Assembly: GCA_902799245.1 (NCBI GenBank)
Contig: CADBZY010000030.1
Coordinates: 1 to 48,963, forward strand
Reading direction: 5' to 3'
From: an uncultured Ruminococcus sp.
GTDB taxonomy: Bacteria; Bacillota; Clostridia; Oscillospirales; Acutalibacteraceae
Length of the DNA: 48,963 nucleotides
Part shown: piece after piece, positions 8,952 to 17,479 of the stretch
Layout: each line of letters begins with the position of its first letter
Position numbering within the stretch: position 1 is the first letter of the stretch
Translations under genes and position numbers: made by a program
The notes under the pieces: generated by a model
What the model saw: the letters and a program-made list of their open reading frames with translations, nothing else
The model's database searches: none
What the model was told of the DNA's origin: nothing

Positions 8952-8998
8952 GTACCGCATGGTCTTGCTTTTAGCAGAATCATGCGGTACAATGTTTT
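8952..8998 (+). terminator. Terminator or attenuator between permease and response regulator
   Basis: Perfect 10-base stem GTACCGCATG / CATGCGGTAC with a 19-base loop, followed by AATGTTTTTT. It lies between the permease stop and the response-regulator ribosome site, so it could lower expression of the two-component genes relative to the transporter. Confidence 0.75.
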
Positions 8999-9016
8999 TT
9001 GAGAGGTGGTAATACT

Positions 9017-9691
9017 GTGAAAATTCTGGTAGTAGAGGACGATCCCATCATTCAGGAAGGACTTCGGGTCGCGCTGACGCAGGAAGGCTGCGACATACTG
9101 GCGGCGGAAAGCGTCAGCATGGCTAAACAATGCCTGAACGAAAACCGAAACATTGATCTGTGCCTTCTCGATATCATGCTGCCCGACGGAACAGGCTATG
9201 ACGTTTGTGCCTCCATACGCGCACAAGGCGATATTCCGGTGATCTTTCTGACCGCGTGCGACGATGAAGTGCATACCGTCCTCGCGCTGGAGCAGGGCGG
9301 AGACGATTACATTACCAAGCCGTTCCGTATGCGGGAACTGATGGCGCGCATCAAAGCAGTTATGCGGCGTATGGGACGTCATGAAAAAGGAAACGAGGTC
9401 GTATGCGTGGGAAATAACGAGGTTAATCTTCACACAGGCAAGGTATATCGCGGCGGAACTGAAATACTTCTGACCGCGATGGAATACAAGCTGCTTCTCA
9501 TCTTTCTGAATCATCGCGGACAGATTCTGTCGCGAAGACAGTTGCTTCATCATATCTGGGATGTGGCGGGAGATTATGTGACCGACAATACGCTGACGGT
9601 CTATGTCAAGCGGCTGAGAGCAAAACTGGAGCCGGATGGGGGAGAGACCGTGATAGAAACCCTGCGCGGCAGAGGATACCGTATGCCATAG
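9017..9691 (+). CDS. OmpR-family response regulator
   Basis: A 224-residue two-domain regulator. Receiver: acidic pair EDD (7-9), phosphoacceptor Asp52 in LLDIMLPDGTG, Thr79 in FLTA and Lys101 in TKPF. The C-terminal winged helix (about 130-224) has the usual LTAMEYKLLLIFLNHRGQ, DNTLTVYVKRLRAKL and TLRGRGYRM segments. A GTG start at 9017 is chosen because GAGAGGTGG lies just before it; the frame opens slightly earlier at a TTG inside that ribosome site. It should be phosphorylated by the kinase encoded next and control the upstream transporter genes. Confidence 0.95.
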   Translation: MKILVVEDDPIIQEGLRVALTQEGCDILAAESVSMAKQCLNENRNIDLCLLDIMLPDGTGYDVCASIRAQGDIPVIFLTACDDEVHTVLALEQGGDDYITKPFRMRELMARIKAVMRRMGRHEKGNEVVCVGNNEVNLHTGKVYRGGTEILLTAMEYKLLLIFLNHRGQILSRRQLLHHIWDVAGDYVTDNTLTVYVKRLRAKLEPDGGETVIETLRGRGYRMP

Positions 9692-9714
9692 GTACGAAAG
9701 AACAGGAGAAAATA

Positions 9715-10685
9715 ATGACAACCATTTCCAGATTTTTCAGAAGATACAGAACTTTTATCCTCCTACTGACAACATTGCTGCTTTCGTTGTGCTTTCCCTT
9801 TGCATTATCGCGCTGCTGGCATTGCGATGGGTGGAACGGCGGCAGATGAATCGCAGAATCAAGTCATTGACACGCTATCTATGCACGGTACAGGACAGGC
9901 TTTCGCTGCCGCCGATGGAAACCGACGAGGATGGCGAATGGGGCGTCTTGCAGAGCGAAATCTACAAGGTGGTGGCGCTGCTGCGGCAGCAGTATTCCGA
10001 GGAAAAGCGGCAAAAGCAGTATCTGGCGGATATGCTCTCGAATATCTCCCACCAGATCAAAACGCCGCTGACTGCCATCAGCCTGATGACGGAGCTGCTG
10101 GAGCAGCCCTCACTGACGGAAGAACAGCGGCTGGATTATGCAGGAAAAATCGACACGCAGGTAACGCGGGTCACATGGCTGATCCGTCATCTGCTGACGC
10201 TCTCCCAATTGGAAGCGGGCGCGGTGGAGATGAAGCAGGAGGAAATCTCCCTGCTGTCCGTCATTCAGCAGGTGCGCGATTCACTGAACGTATTGTCGGA
10301 ACTCAAGGGCGTGGAAATCCTCCTTGACATTCCGTCAGAAATCACCATCAAGGGCGATCGGCACTGGCTGAGCGAAGCCATGATGAATATTGTCAAGAAC
10401 GGCATCGAGCACAACGATAAGACAAGCGGCTATGTCCGTATCACCGCGACGCAAACGCCCATTTTTGTCCGCGTCAAAATCGAGGACAACGGGAGCGGCA
10501 TTGACGGGCAGGATCTGCCGCATATTTTTGAACGGTTTTATAAGGCGAAAAACGCCCCGCCGCAGAGCGTTGGCATAGGCTTGGCGCTGGCGAAACAAAT
10601 TATTGTCAGCCTGAACGGTAAAATTGACGTGGAAAGCAAAAAGCATCAGGGAAGCGTTTTTACGGTGACGTTTTACAGCGTATAG
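9715..10685 (+). CDS. Sensor histidine kinase, reading frame broken near the N-terminus
   Basis: Kinase partner of the upstream regulator. The catalytic part is complete: H-box NISHQIKTPLTAI, N-box MNIVKNGIEHND, G1 DNGSGID, F-box IFERFYKA and G2 GIGLALAK. The natural start appears to be the ATG at 9715, with AGGAG upstream, coding for MTTISRFFRRYRTFILLLTT, a typical first membrane helix. That frame stops at 9849, while the kinase frame is open only from about 9789 (GTG, no ribosome site) with VLSLCIIALLALRW as second helix. One base appears missing between about 9755 and 9790, and the loop between the helices is nearly absent. Either the gene is a recent pseudogene, or a shortened protein is made, or the base is a sequencing error. 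Confidence 0.8.
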
Positions 10686-10756
10686 CAACGAATAAAAAAC
10701 GCTGTCATACAAACACACATTGCATGATACACTATTGCAACATATTCCGCTATGTC

Positions 10757-10759
10757 TTA
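10757..10759. repeat. Target-site duplication TTA, left copy
   Basis: TTA directly precedes the left inverted repeat of the IS element; the same TTA follows its right end at 11636-11638. Confidence 0.7.
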
Positions 10760-11635
10760 GAGCCTGTTCAGAATCTTCCTAAAATAACACGAATAAAAGC
10801 GAGAGAGAACATTTGAAAAGAATTCTGAAGAAGTCGTTCAGCGTTTTTCCAAAGCCTACGGCATTTGTCTAACCAACCGAAAGAACGCTCCACAATCCAG
10901 CGTTTGGGAAGAACAGCAAAGGTATGTAATTCATTGCGCTTAACAACCTCAACTTCAGCCCCTGTTATTTCTTTTATTGCATCAGCAAAATTCTGACCTG
11001 TATAGCCTCCATCAACAAGCATTTTTTTGATTTGAGAAAGGTTATCCGTACATTCACGATAATAACTGACCATATCAATTGCACCTTTTCGGTCTGTAAC
11101 ATCTGCCGTGGTTATCATCATGGTATGTGGAAGTCCACGGGTATCTACACCGATATGTAGCTTTATTCCTGAAGTTTTTTTCCCGCGTCATAGCCCTTGC
11201 TTTGGGCTGTATCCGCATTTTGGACGCTTTTTGAATCTACGATGAGCATTGTGGTTTTTTCGGAACGCTCATTGTTTTTTCGATCCATTTCCACCAATTT
11301 ACGCAGAATGCAATCAAGCAGACTGATTCCATCGTCATCTTTTTCTGCCCATATATCGTAGTAATAGCGTACAATTCTCCAATTAGGGTAATCATGCGGA
11401 ATAGCTCTCCATGTACAGCCTTCTTTTACCAAATACAAAATGGCACAGAATATATCGTACAAATCATACTTTCTCGGATGGGTTGCCTTTCTGGCTCCTT
11501 CAAGGTCTTTGCGAATTATCTCAAATTGCTCTCTTGTTATATCGTTCGGATATGCTTTCCTCATTTTGTTCACCGCCTGTTTTTTCCTTTATTATATTCC
11601 CTTTTTTCTCTTTTGTAAAGATTCTGAACAGGCTC
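10760..11635 (-). mobile_element. IS5-family (IS427-like) insertion sequence, 876 bp, complete
   Basis: Terminal inverted repeats are GAGCCTGTTCAGAATCTT at the left and its complement AAGATTCTGAACAGGCTC at the right, 18 bases and perfect. The element is flanked by TTA on both sides and contains a two-frame transposase on the minus strand. It lies downstream of the histidine kinase gene without disrupting it. Confidence 0.92.
10768..11573 (-). CDS. IS5-family transposase made by -1 ribosomal frameshifting
   Basis: Two overlapping frames form one transposase. Frame A (11573 to 11163, 136 residues, MNKMRKAYPNDITREQ) carries the N-terminal domain and the first Asp in LIVDSKSVQNAD. Frame B (to 10768) continues with KLHIGVDTRGLPHTMMITTA, the second Asp in MLVDGGYTGQNF and Glu in RWIVERSFGWLDKCRR. 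At the junction frame A reads GGA AAA AAA CTT ending GKKLQE-stop; slipping back one base on A AAA AAA gives GKKTSGIKLHIGVD, which joins the conserved domains exactly. This is the usual expression mode of the IS427 group. All three catalytic residues are present, so the element could be active. Confidence 0.9.
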
Positions 11636-11638
11636 TTA
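11636..11638. repeat. Target-site duplication TTA, right copy
   Basis: Matches the TTA at 10757-10759 on the other side of the insertion sequence. Confidence 0.7.
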
Positions 11639-11848
11639 GGCGCAATGGTGTGAAAATAAAGATAGCAGAGAATTGTTCGTGTGACAATCCCCTGCTATTT
11701 CTTTGTTTCTTAAAGAATAATGTTGTCATCAAGCTGTCTCAATATCAAAGAGCTTCTTTTTCTTTCCTGTTTCATATGATTTAGAAAATGTGATAGCAGG
11801 CTCATGGGGAAAAACTGTTGCCTGCTTTTTCAGATACAAGTCAAACAT

Positions 11849-12066
11849 TTATCGTCCAAGCCTTGCTGGTTGTCCGACTACCTTCAGTCCAAGCCACTTA
11901 TCAGAGAGACGGGCGTGATCATCCGAGAATGCCGCTACAGCCAGCTCCACCGGCCAGATGAATGAGGTCAGATTGCGAAGAATGAGTTTGTACTTAGGGA
12001 TTTTCCTCTGCCGTCGGCGGGAACGATTTCAATATTGACTGTGCGCTTGCCTATGCTCTGTTTCAT
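11849..12066 (-). pseudogene. Decayed RDD-family membrane protein fragment
   Basis: Minus-strand reading gives MKQSIGKRTVNIEIVPADGR, then after a shift of frame near 12005 RKIPKYKLILRNLTSFIWPV followed by ARLSDKWLGLKVV and a stop. This order (SIGKR...V, L-L-R-N-L, a helix, then a D-K-x-x-G-x-x-V-V end) is the second half of RDD-family membrane proteins. The first half with its RDD motif is missing and the frame is broken, so it is not functional. It lies downstream of the PadR operon, where an RDD gene would make sense. The 210 bases between this and the IS element hold nothing recognisable. Confidence 0.5.
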
Positions 12067-12105
12067 ACAAACATACTTTCCTGTCTAAAGTCTCAATAAT
12101 GTTTT

Positions 12106-12462
12106 TCAGATCAAATAGAGAACATGCTTTAAAAGCGTATAAAGCATGAAGCCCATGTAAATCACCAGCGCAGAAAGCACAATGGCTAAAACAACAGACT
12201 TTATCAGACGGCTTGACTTTATTTCCTTTGTGATCTTTGTGCCTTCCTGAGTAGCGTAATATTCGGCGGAAATATCCTCCGGCGTTCCCGCATAGGAAAC
12301 CACATCGTCGATGGTTGCTTCGGGATTCTCTGCGAGATAGTCTTCCACTCCCGCTTTAATATGGGGAAGAAGGGTCTTTTTGCCTTTCCTCGGCAAAGCT
12401 TTGGCGATTTCCTTATAGTACTTATTTAATTCTCTTGATCTTCCTTTTTTCACAGTCTTCAT
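12106..12462 (-). CDS. Small membrane protein, DUF1700/DUF6120-like
   Basis: A 118-residue protein. The N-terminal cytoplasmic part (YYKEIAKALPRKGKKTLLP, then VEDYLAENPEATIDDVV and GTPEDISAEYY) is the HAAS-like fold seen in DUF1700/DUF6120 proteins; one helix follows (VVLAIVLSALVIYMGFMLY). Such proteins usually accompany PadR regulators. The start at 12462 (MKTVKKGRS) is preferred over 12513 because it has GAGG upstream and matches the start of the paralogue next door (12521-12937), to which it is about half identical in the soluble part. Function unknown; a partner role in PadR-linked envelope response is inference. Confidence 0.8.
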   Translation of the reverse strand: MKTVKKGRSRELNKYYKEIAKALPRKGKKTLLPHIKAGVEDYLAENPEATIDDVVSYAGTPEDISAEYYATQEGTKITKEIKSSRLIKSVVLAIVLSALVIYMGFMLYTLLKHVLYLI

Positions 12463-12520
12463 CTGATTTGATTTCCTCACTTTTGCAAGATATTGTTCAT
12501 ATCGCATTTTCAAATCGCTT

Positions 12521-12937
12521 TTAACTATACATCAGATCAGTTGGCGTAACGTCTGACGTTGAGATCACATATGTCTCGGTGACAAAGTAACCGTTTCCGC
12601 TTATCATCATATCCGTAGCAATGACTGCCGCAAAAATCAGAGCAGCTATAAGCAGGCAGATCAAAACAATAACCGCGATCTTCCTGCCAACCTTGATTTC
12701 TTTTGTTATTTCCCCGCCGTCCAGATTGGAATAATACTCTGCGGCTATGTCCTCCGGCGTGCCGACATATGATACAACGTCATCGATGCCGGCTTCAGGA
12801 TTCTCAGCAAGGTAAGATTCTACTCCCGCCCTGATATCCGGCAGCAGCGTCTTTCTGCCCTCCCGCGGCAGCGCTTTGGCAATCTGCTGAAAATATGTTT
12901 CTATCTCTGTTTGGACGTCATTTTCTTTACTCTTCAT
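12521..12937 (-). CDS. Small membrane protein, DUF1700/DUF6120-like, paralogue
   Basis: A 138-residue paralogue of 12106-12462, with the same blocks (YFQQIAKALPREGRKTLLP, VESYLAENPEAGIDDVV, GTPEDIAAEYY) and one membrane helix (VIVLICLLIAALIFAAVIA). The C-terminal 25 residues outside the membrane differ (NGYFVTETYVISTSDVTPTD). The ATG at 12937 is chosen over a GTG at 12955; it overlaps the PadR stop by 11 bases with GGAG upstream, implying translational coupling. The tandem pair probably arose by local duplication. Confidence 0.82.
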   Translation of the reverse strand: MKSKENDVQTEIETYFQQIAKALPREGRKTLLPDIRAGVESYLAENPEAGIDDVVSYVGTPEDIAAEYYSNLDGGEITKEIKVGRKIAVIVLICLLIAALIFAAVIATDMMISGNGYFVTETYVISTSDVTPTDLMYS

Positions 12938-13304
12938 CTTTAGCGTTTTCTCCACTTCTGCTCAGTATCGTTTCGATGTCGTTCTTGACCGCCTGATAAT
13001 CTGACAGCAGCTGCTTAAGATGCAGCCTGCCGGTTTCCTCCAAATGATAATACACCCTTGTGGCGGTCTTGCCGACTGTCACCTCACGGCTGCTGATAAA
13101 GCCGTTTTCTATCATCTTATAGAGAGACGGATACAGACTTCCCTCCGGAATGAAAAAATTACCGTTGCTCCGCTTGATCAACGTCTGGATGATCTCGTAC
13201 CCGTACATATCCCGTTCCTGCAGCAGCGTCAGGACAAGCAGCGCCGTCGCGCCGCGCTTGAAGGTGCTTTTGAAATTTCCCGCAGCTATTTTATATTCCC
13301 CCAT
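12927..13304 (-). CDS. PadR-family transcriptional regulator
   Basis: A 125-residue winged-helix repressor. It shows the PadR pattern: LLVLTLLQERDMYGYEIIQTL, then GNFFIPEGSLYPSLYKMIENGFIS, then the wing VGKTATRVYYHLEETGRLHL, and a C-terminal helix for dimerisation. PadR proteins usually repress their own operon and release DNA on binding a small molecule. It is first in an operon with the two small membrane proteins. A promoter lies just upstream at 13345-13373. Confidence 0.92.
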   Translation of the reverse strand: MGEYKIAAGNFKSTFKRGATALLVLTLLQERDMYGYEIIQTLIKRSNGNFFIPEGSLYPSLYKMIENGFISSREVTVGKTATRVYYHLEETGRLHLKQLLSDYQAVKNDIETILSRSGENAKDEE

Positions 13305-13344
13305 TCTGTGCCGGACTGCACACCGGCTTTCACAAACCGAAAAT

Positions 13345-13373
13345 ATTATACACCAATCAACGCAAAAAGTAAA
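13345..13373 (-). promoter_or_regulatory. Promoter of the PadR operon
   Basis: On the minus strand TTTACT, 17 bases, TATAAT, about 40 bases before the PadR ATG. The -10 is consensus and the -35 is fair. Confidence 0.55.
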
Positions 13374-13431
13374 TATATTCAGGAAAAATAATTAGCAAAT
13401 AATTTATAAATAGTTTTAGATTAGTTTTACG

Positions 13432-13460
13432 TTGACAGATTAGGAATACTATGCTATGAT
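13432..13460 (+). promoter_or_regulatory. Sigma-A type promoter for the 13500 lipoprotein
   Basis: TTGACA, 17-base spacer, TATGAT on the plus strand, 40 bases before the start codon. A near-perfect match to the housekeeping consensus. Confidence 0.8.
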
Positions 13461-13499
13461 TTATTGCAGAATCATTTATTTTCGGGAGTGATACAAATT

Positions 13500-14660
13500 A
13501 TGAAAAAAATGAAAAAACGAAGATTCACCGCCTTCCTGCTGACATTTATTTTGCTGACGGCAAGCCTTGCCGCCTGCCATACAAAGAAAAAACAGGAAGA
13601 AATGGAAGAGAAGACTCTTTCCGACGACCTTTACAGCTATCAGGTTTCGATTGACGGACACGTCTATTCACTGCCCTGTCCCGTGAGCGAATTTGAGGAG
13701 CATGGATGGGCGATATACAACGACAGCGACCCGGCGGTGGAATTCCTTGCCTCCGGCGAAACGAATGAACAGTGTTACCTGAAAAAAGGCAAAGAGAGAA
13801 TTCCTGTCGATCTCTACAACGCTCACGCGGAAAAAGCTCCGCTGTCGTATAGCACGGTCGTAATGATGCGGATTCACGCGAGCGACGGAATTGAAACCAT
13901 CCTACCCGGAGGACTGTCGCTGTATTTTGACACGACGGAGGAAAAAATCTATAGCGCCTACGGAGAGCCTGTCGAAAGGGTCGAAAGCACCAATACCGTT
14001 CAATACGATTATAACAAGTCCTACAACAAAATGATTGAGTTCCGTCTGTTTATTCCCGGCAAGACAAACCCCTACTCAAACAATTACTTTTACATCGCCA
14101 ATAGAGAAGTCCCTGACGATCAGGCTATACTCTACCGCTCCAAAGTCGGAAAGGTCGCTATAGCGGACGAGCTGGAAAGCTGTCAGGTCTGCGTCGACGG
14201 TCATGTATTTACCGACCCCTTTAGCTTTGAAGAATGGGAGGAAAACGGCTGGCTTTTCGTGGGGCATGATCTTGACCGGCTCCTTGCGCCGAATGACATT
14301 CATAATATGACGGAGTTTAACAAGGGCGATATGACTATTCAGCTTGGACTGCGCAATACGTCGGAAGAAGAACGGCTTCCCAGAAACTGCGCTATTACGA
14401 CCGTGAAGCTGGAACTGCTTTTCGGGGTCAACTATTATATTCTTCCCGGGAATTTCTTCTTTGACCGGTTTACCACAATTCAGGATATTATCGACCAGTA
14501 CGGTCAGCCCGACGAATCGACTGAATGGAAGAACTACATCGGGATGACCTATTTATCCAAAACTGGCAGTCAGAACAGCATTGAATTTGTGATAGCAAGA
14601 GTGGACAGTGGCAAATCTCCCCTGTATTCCTCCGTCAATCTCAAGCGCAACGTGGAATGA
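13500..14660 (+). CDS. Lipoprotein with two similar domains, unknown
   Basis: A 386-residue protein not recognised. Its N-terminus MKKMKKRRFTAFLLTF with lipobox LAAC (Cys about 26) marks a lipoprotein. The mature part is an internal duplication: a first unit begins YQVSIDGHVYSLPCPVSEFE and a second, about 180 residues later, begins CQVCVDGHVFTDPFSFEEWE. Both continue through a W-(A/L)-(I/F) strand and end with a (T/I)-I-Q-D-I-(I)-x-x-YG-(Q/E)-P type segment (IYSAYGEPVERVES, IIDQYGQPDESTEW). The start at 13500 has GGGAG upstream; an in-frame ATG 12 codons earlier lacks one. It stands alone, convergent with the M56 gene. Confidence 0.85.
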   Translation: MKKMKKRRFTAFLLTFILLTASLAACHTKKKQEEMEEKTLSDDLYSYQVSIDGHVYSLPCPVSEFEEHGWAIYNDSDPAVEFLASGETNEQCYLKKGKERIPVDLYNAHAEKAPLSYSTVVMMRIHASDGIETILPGGLSLYFDTTEEKIYSAYGEPVERVESTNTVQYDYNKSYNKMIEFRLFIPGKTNPYSNNYFYIANREVPDDQAILYRSKVGKVAIADELESCQVCVDGHVFTDPFSFEEWEENGWLFVGHDLDRLLAPNDIHNMTEFNKGDMTIQLGLRNTSEEERLPRNCAITTVKLELLFGVNYYILPGNFFFDRFTTIQDIIDQYGQPDESTEWKNYIGMTYLSKTGSQNSIEFVIARVDSGKSPLYSSVNLKRNVE

Positions 14661-14703
14661 ATGATCTGAATTCTTTTCTTTATTCTCATAAGCCATCACC
14701 CTG

Positions 14704-17022
14704 TTAAAACATATCGTAAAGATCGTCCGTATCCACGGTATCATAGTACAGATATTCGTTCGCTATGCCAAGATCAAAATTATGCTGCACCGGCGAGACT
14801 CTCTCCTGATCGGCGCGAAGTCCGGAGGTGCCGTATTTCACGCCGGAGGGTATCGCTTCGCCGTAAGCGCGTATGACCTTGCGGAAGACATCATCCTTGT
14901 GCTTCCCGTTCATGACGCGCATGGACAGCGTCTGATAATCGCCGTTTTCATCGGGATCGGAATAGGTGGTTTCTATATTCTGGAGCCAGTCCTGCTCTTC
15001 GTCCCAGCCAGTATGGATAAATTCCTTGACCGCCGAGCCGTCCTCGCCGTAAACCACTGTTTCGTCGCAGCCAGCACCGCCGTCGAAGCCGCGCTGACGC
15101 CTGATCAGACGGCCGCTGTCGTCATACGAGCAGCGTATCTCAAATTTGAACGGCCCGTCAATAATATCGCTGTCCGCGTCGATTGTTTTCCTTACAATGT
15201 GCGAATTTTTATTGTATTCAACGGTAATGGAGCTGTAGGCAATCTCCGTTCCGTCAAGAAGGGTCTGAATATGAGCCGACACAGGGCGACCCTTGTCATC
15301 GTATTCATAACGCGCGGTGTAAACTGCCTTTGACTCATCTGAATAAGGCTTGGTTTTGGTCCGGGAAAGGAGCTTGCCCTCCGCGTCATATTCCATTTTC
15401 ACGGTTTCTCCGTTGTAACAGGCATTATCCCCCGAAAAGGTGAAGGTGTCAAGGGATGTCCAGCCGCCGGTTTCCGGATTATCGGTGATGACGGCCTCCG
15501 AAGTGGTGATGTCCTCGGAGTCCTGCGTCATATTATCGTCATTGAAGCCCTTCAACGGGGCATTGACCGTATAGTCCTTTATGATTTCCTTCGTCCTGAT
15601 TCTTCGCCCCTTGTCGTCATACGCATAGGTCGCGGTGTACTTTCTGTAGTGAAGCCCCTTGCTGCCGTCGTCAAAGTGGAACCCGTTGTATTCCTCCACC
15701 AGCCGTCCGGCTTTGTCGTAGCGGTAGGTACTGACGTCTGTCTCGCCAAACAGATAGGAAGAGTTATATTCGGGCGAATAATTCTCTCCGCCGGCAAAGT
15801 CGCGTACATAATAGTAACTCCATGTCCGCTCATAGAGCAGATACCCCTCCGGCGAATATTCGTACTCGGTTCGGCTGATCAGTTCGCCATTGCCGTTATA
15901 GCTACATTCCTCAAGCAGAGGATAAACCATGGCGGAGGCCGCCGTTTTTCCCATTTTTCCGGAGGAAACGAATATACCCAGTAACACGGACAAAACAACA
16001 GTTGCGGCAAGCAGAACTATTCCGCTTCTTCTTTTTTCGTTATTAACAATATTTTCGAGTCGTTCCTTCATCTTATGGATACTTCCATGTGAAAAGCAAG
16101 TCGAAACAGGTACAAAGCCTTTCTCACGCTCCATTGATGTGAGTATGGAGTCCGCATACGCTTTTCGCTGCACGGAATCCGCATTCCGCAGGACGTCCGC
16201 ATCGCAGCAGAGTTCGATGTCCGCGTTTGCTTCACGCACCATCAGGTACACAAAGGGATTAAACCAGTGCAGCGCGTTTACCGCTGTTAGTAACACTTTA
16301 AAAGCTATATCGTGGCGTTTGCAATGGGTCAGTTCATGCCGAACGATCATATTGAATTCGGCAAAGGAATAATCCTCGCGCGGTATGACCAGCACAGGGC
16401 GGAATATTCCGAGAATCATGGGTGAATTGACTTTTCGGTTGACGATCACGGGCATTGTCCGACGCAGTCCGATTGCATGGCTTGTGCTGACAACAAACTC
16501 ATGGATGCTGTTGTTTTCACATTCCCTTCCGTCCACAAAAATCCCGCGCCGGAAGGCATAGTACACACAAAGCTGATAGGTCGAAAAAACACAAAATCCA
16601 ACGCACCACACAATTGCCGCGATATCCGTTACATTCACAATGGCAGCGGGTTGAGCATCCATTATTTCTTCGGTACCGTCAATAGAATACGGAGGTTCGC
16701 TGACAGACTGCTCCTGTTCCTGTTCCTGCGACTGGGACAGCACTGTGTCCGGCTGGCTGCCGATGTGAGCTTGAGGTTGAATCGGTTGTTCCTGCGTATG
16801 AACCTGCTGTCGTGAAGACAAATCCGGCATAATGGAAAAGCCGTTTACTGCAGGCAGATTGATGGGTATCATCAGACGAACTGCCAGCAGCAGCCAAATA
16901 TAATATTTCCATTTCGCCCCGTAGCGTCGGTTAATTCTTCGGGAAGCAAGACACAACGGAAGAATCAGGAACGATGTGGCAATGGACACTTCTAACAAAC
17001 GAAGTAATGTATCATTCAACAT
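14704..17022 (-). CDS. BlaR1/MecR1-type M56 sensor peptidase fused to YD-like repeats
   Basis: A 772-residue membrane sensor. Residues 1-360 form the M56 part: helices near 10-28, 38-58 and 133-158, zinc motif HELTH (229-233) with the distal acidic ligand in EANADIELCCDAD (about 264-275), then a fourth helix (SGIVLLAATVVLSVLLGIF, about 333-352). In BlaR1 the part after the last helix binds beta-lactam; here that domain is replaced by about 400 residues of YD-like repeats (YEYSPEGYLLYERTW, YRYDKAGRLVEEYN, YEYDDKGRPVSAH) as in the lipoproteins at 46-2003. The likely role is to sense an outside signal and cleave or inactivate the BlaI repressor encoded two bases upstream. The signal is unknown and need not be a beta-lactam. 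Confidence 0.9.
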   Translation of the reverse strand: MLNDTLLRLLEVSIATSFLILPLCLASRRINRRYGAKWKYYIWLLLAVRLMIPINLPAVNGFSIMPDLSSRQQVHTQEQPIQPQAHIGSQPDTVLSQSQEQEQEQSVSEPPYSIDGTEEIMDAQPAAIVNVTDIAAIVWCVGFCVFSTYQLCVYYAFRRGIFVDGRECENNSIHEFVVSTSHAIGLRRTMPVIVNRKVNSPMILGIFRPVLVIPREDYSFAEFNMIVRHELTHCKRHDIAFKVLLTAVNALHWFNPFVYLMVREANADIELCCDADVLRNADSVQRKAYADSILTSMEREKGFVPVSTCFSHGSIHKMKERLENIVNNEKRRSGIVLLAATVVLSVLLGIFVSSGKMGKTAASAMVYPLLEECSYNGNGELISRTEYEYSPEGYLLYERTWSYYYVRDFAGGENYSPEYNSSYLFGETDVSTYRYDKAGRLVEEYNGFHFDDGSKGLHYRKYTATYAYDDKGRRIRTKEIIKDYTVNAPLKGFNDDNMTQDSEDITTSEAVITDNPETGGWTSLDTFTFSGDNACYNGETVKMEYDAEGKLLSRTKTKPYSDESKAVYTARYEYDDKGRPVSAHIQTLLDGTEIAYSSITVEYNKNSHIVRKTIDADSDIIDGPFKFEIRCSYDDSGRLIRRQRGFDGGAGCDETVVYGEDGSAVKEFIHTGWDEEQDWLQNIETTYSDPDENGDYQTLSMRVMNGKHKDDVFRKVIRAYGEAIPSGVKYGTSGLRADQERVSPVQHNFDLGIANEYLYYDTVDTDDLYDMF

Positions 17023-17024
17023 GG

Positions 17025-17405
17025 TTATTCCTTTCTTTCCAACTCATCCAGAAACGCGCGAAGTTCGGCAATGTCTTTTGCGTCAAGCTCTTGACAGTCA
17101 TACAGACTGGCAACCAGCCGCTTGACGGAGCCGCCGTACAGTTTGCGGATAAATGACGTTCCTTCCGAAGCACGGTATTCCTCCGCCGTGATCACAGCCG
17201 TATAGTAATTGGTTCTCGTGGAGCGGTCGCAATACACAAATCCCTTTTCCGTCAGCCGCGCAAGCGTCGCCATGAGGGTGGACAAAGCCCATTTTCGGGT
17301 AGGTCTGATTTTTTCCAGAATATACCCCGACGTCAGCGGCTCCGATGAATCCCATAACACCTCCATGATTTCCAGTTCCGCGTCTCCCAGTTTTTTGATG
17401 TTCAT
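17025..17405 (-). CDS. BlaI/MecI-family repressor
   Basis: A 126-residue winged-helix repressor. It reads MNIKKLGDAELEIMEVLWDS, then SGYILEKIRPTRKWALSTLM and LARLTEKGFVYCDRSTRTNY, the BlaI/MecI/CopY pattern, with a C-terminal helical dimerisation part. ATG 17405 is preferred over one six codons earlier because AAGGA is well placed. It is two bases from the M56 gene and its own promoter contains a classic BlaI-type operator (17456-17479), so autorepression relieved by the M56 sensor is a strong inference. Confidence 0.94.
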   Translation of the reverse strand: MNIKKLGDAELEIMEVLWDSSEPLTSGYILEKIRPTRKWALSTLMATLARLTEKGFVYCDRSTRTNYYTAVITAEEYRASEGTSFIRKLYGGSVKRLVASLYDCQELDAKDIAELRAFLDELERKE

Positions 17406-17455
17406 TCTATTTCCTTCTTTCATGATTTGTTGGCAGTTGATTATTAGATGCTAAT

Positions 17456-17479
17456 AACATTATACACATGTATAATGTT
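17456..17479. promoter_or_regulatory. BlaI operator, perfect inverted repeat
   Basis: AACATTATACA, CA, TGTATAATGTT: 11-base perfect arms with a 2-base centre containing the TACAnnTGTA core typical of BlaI/MecI operators. It covers the -10 and spacer of the promoter that drives the repressor. Confidence 0.88.

Noticed and set aside
8861-9721. A 286-codon minus-strand open frame
   Set aside because: Overlaps the permease end and the whole response regulator, which has clear receiver and winged-helix motifs.
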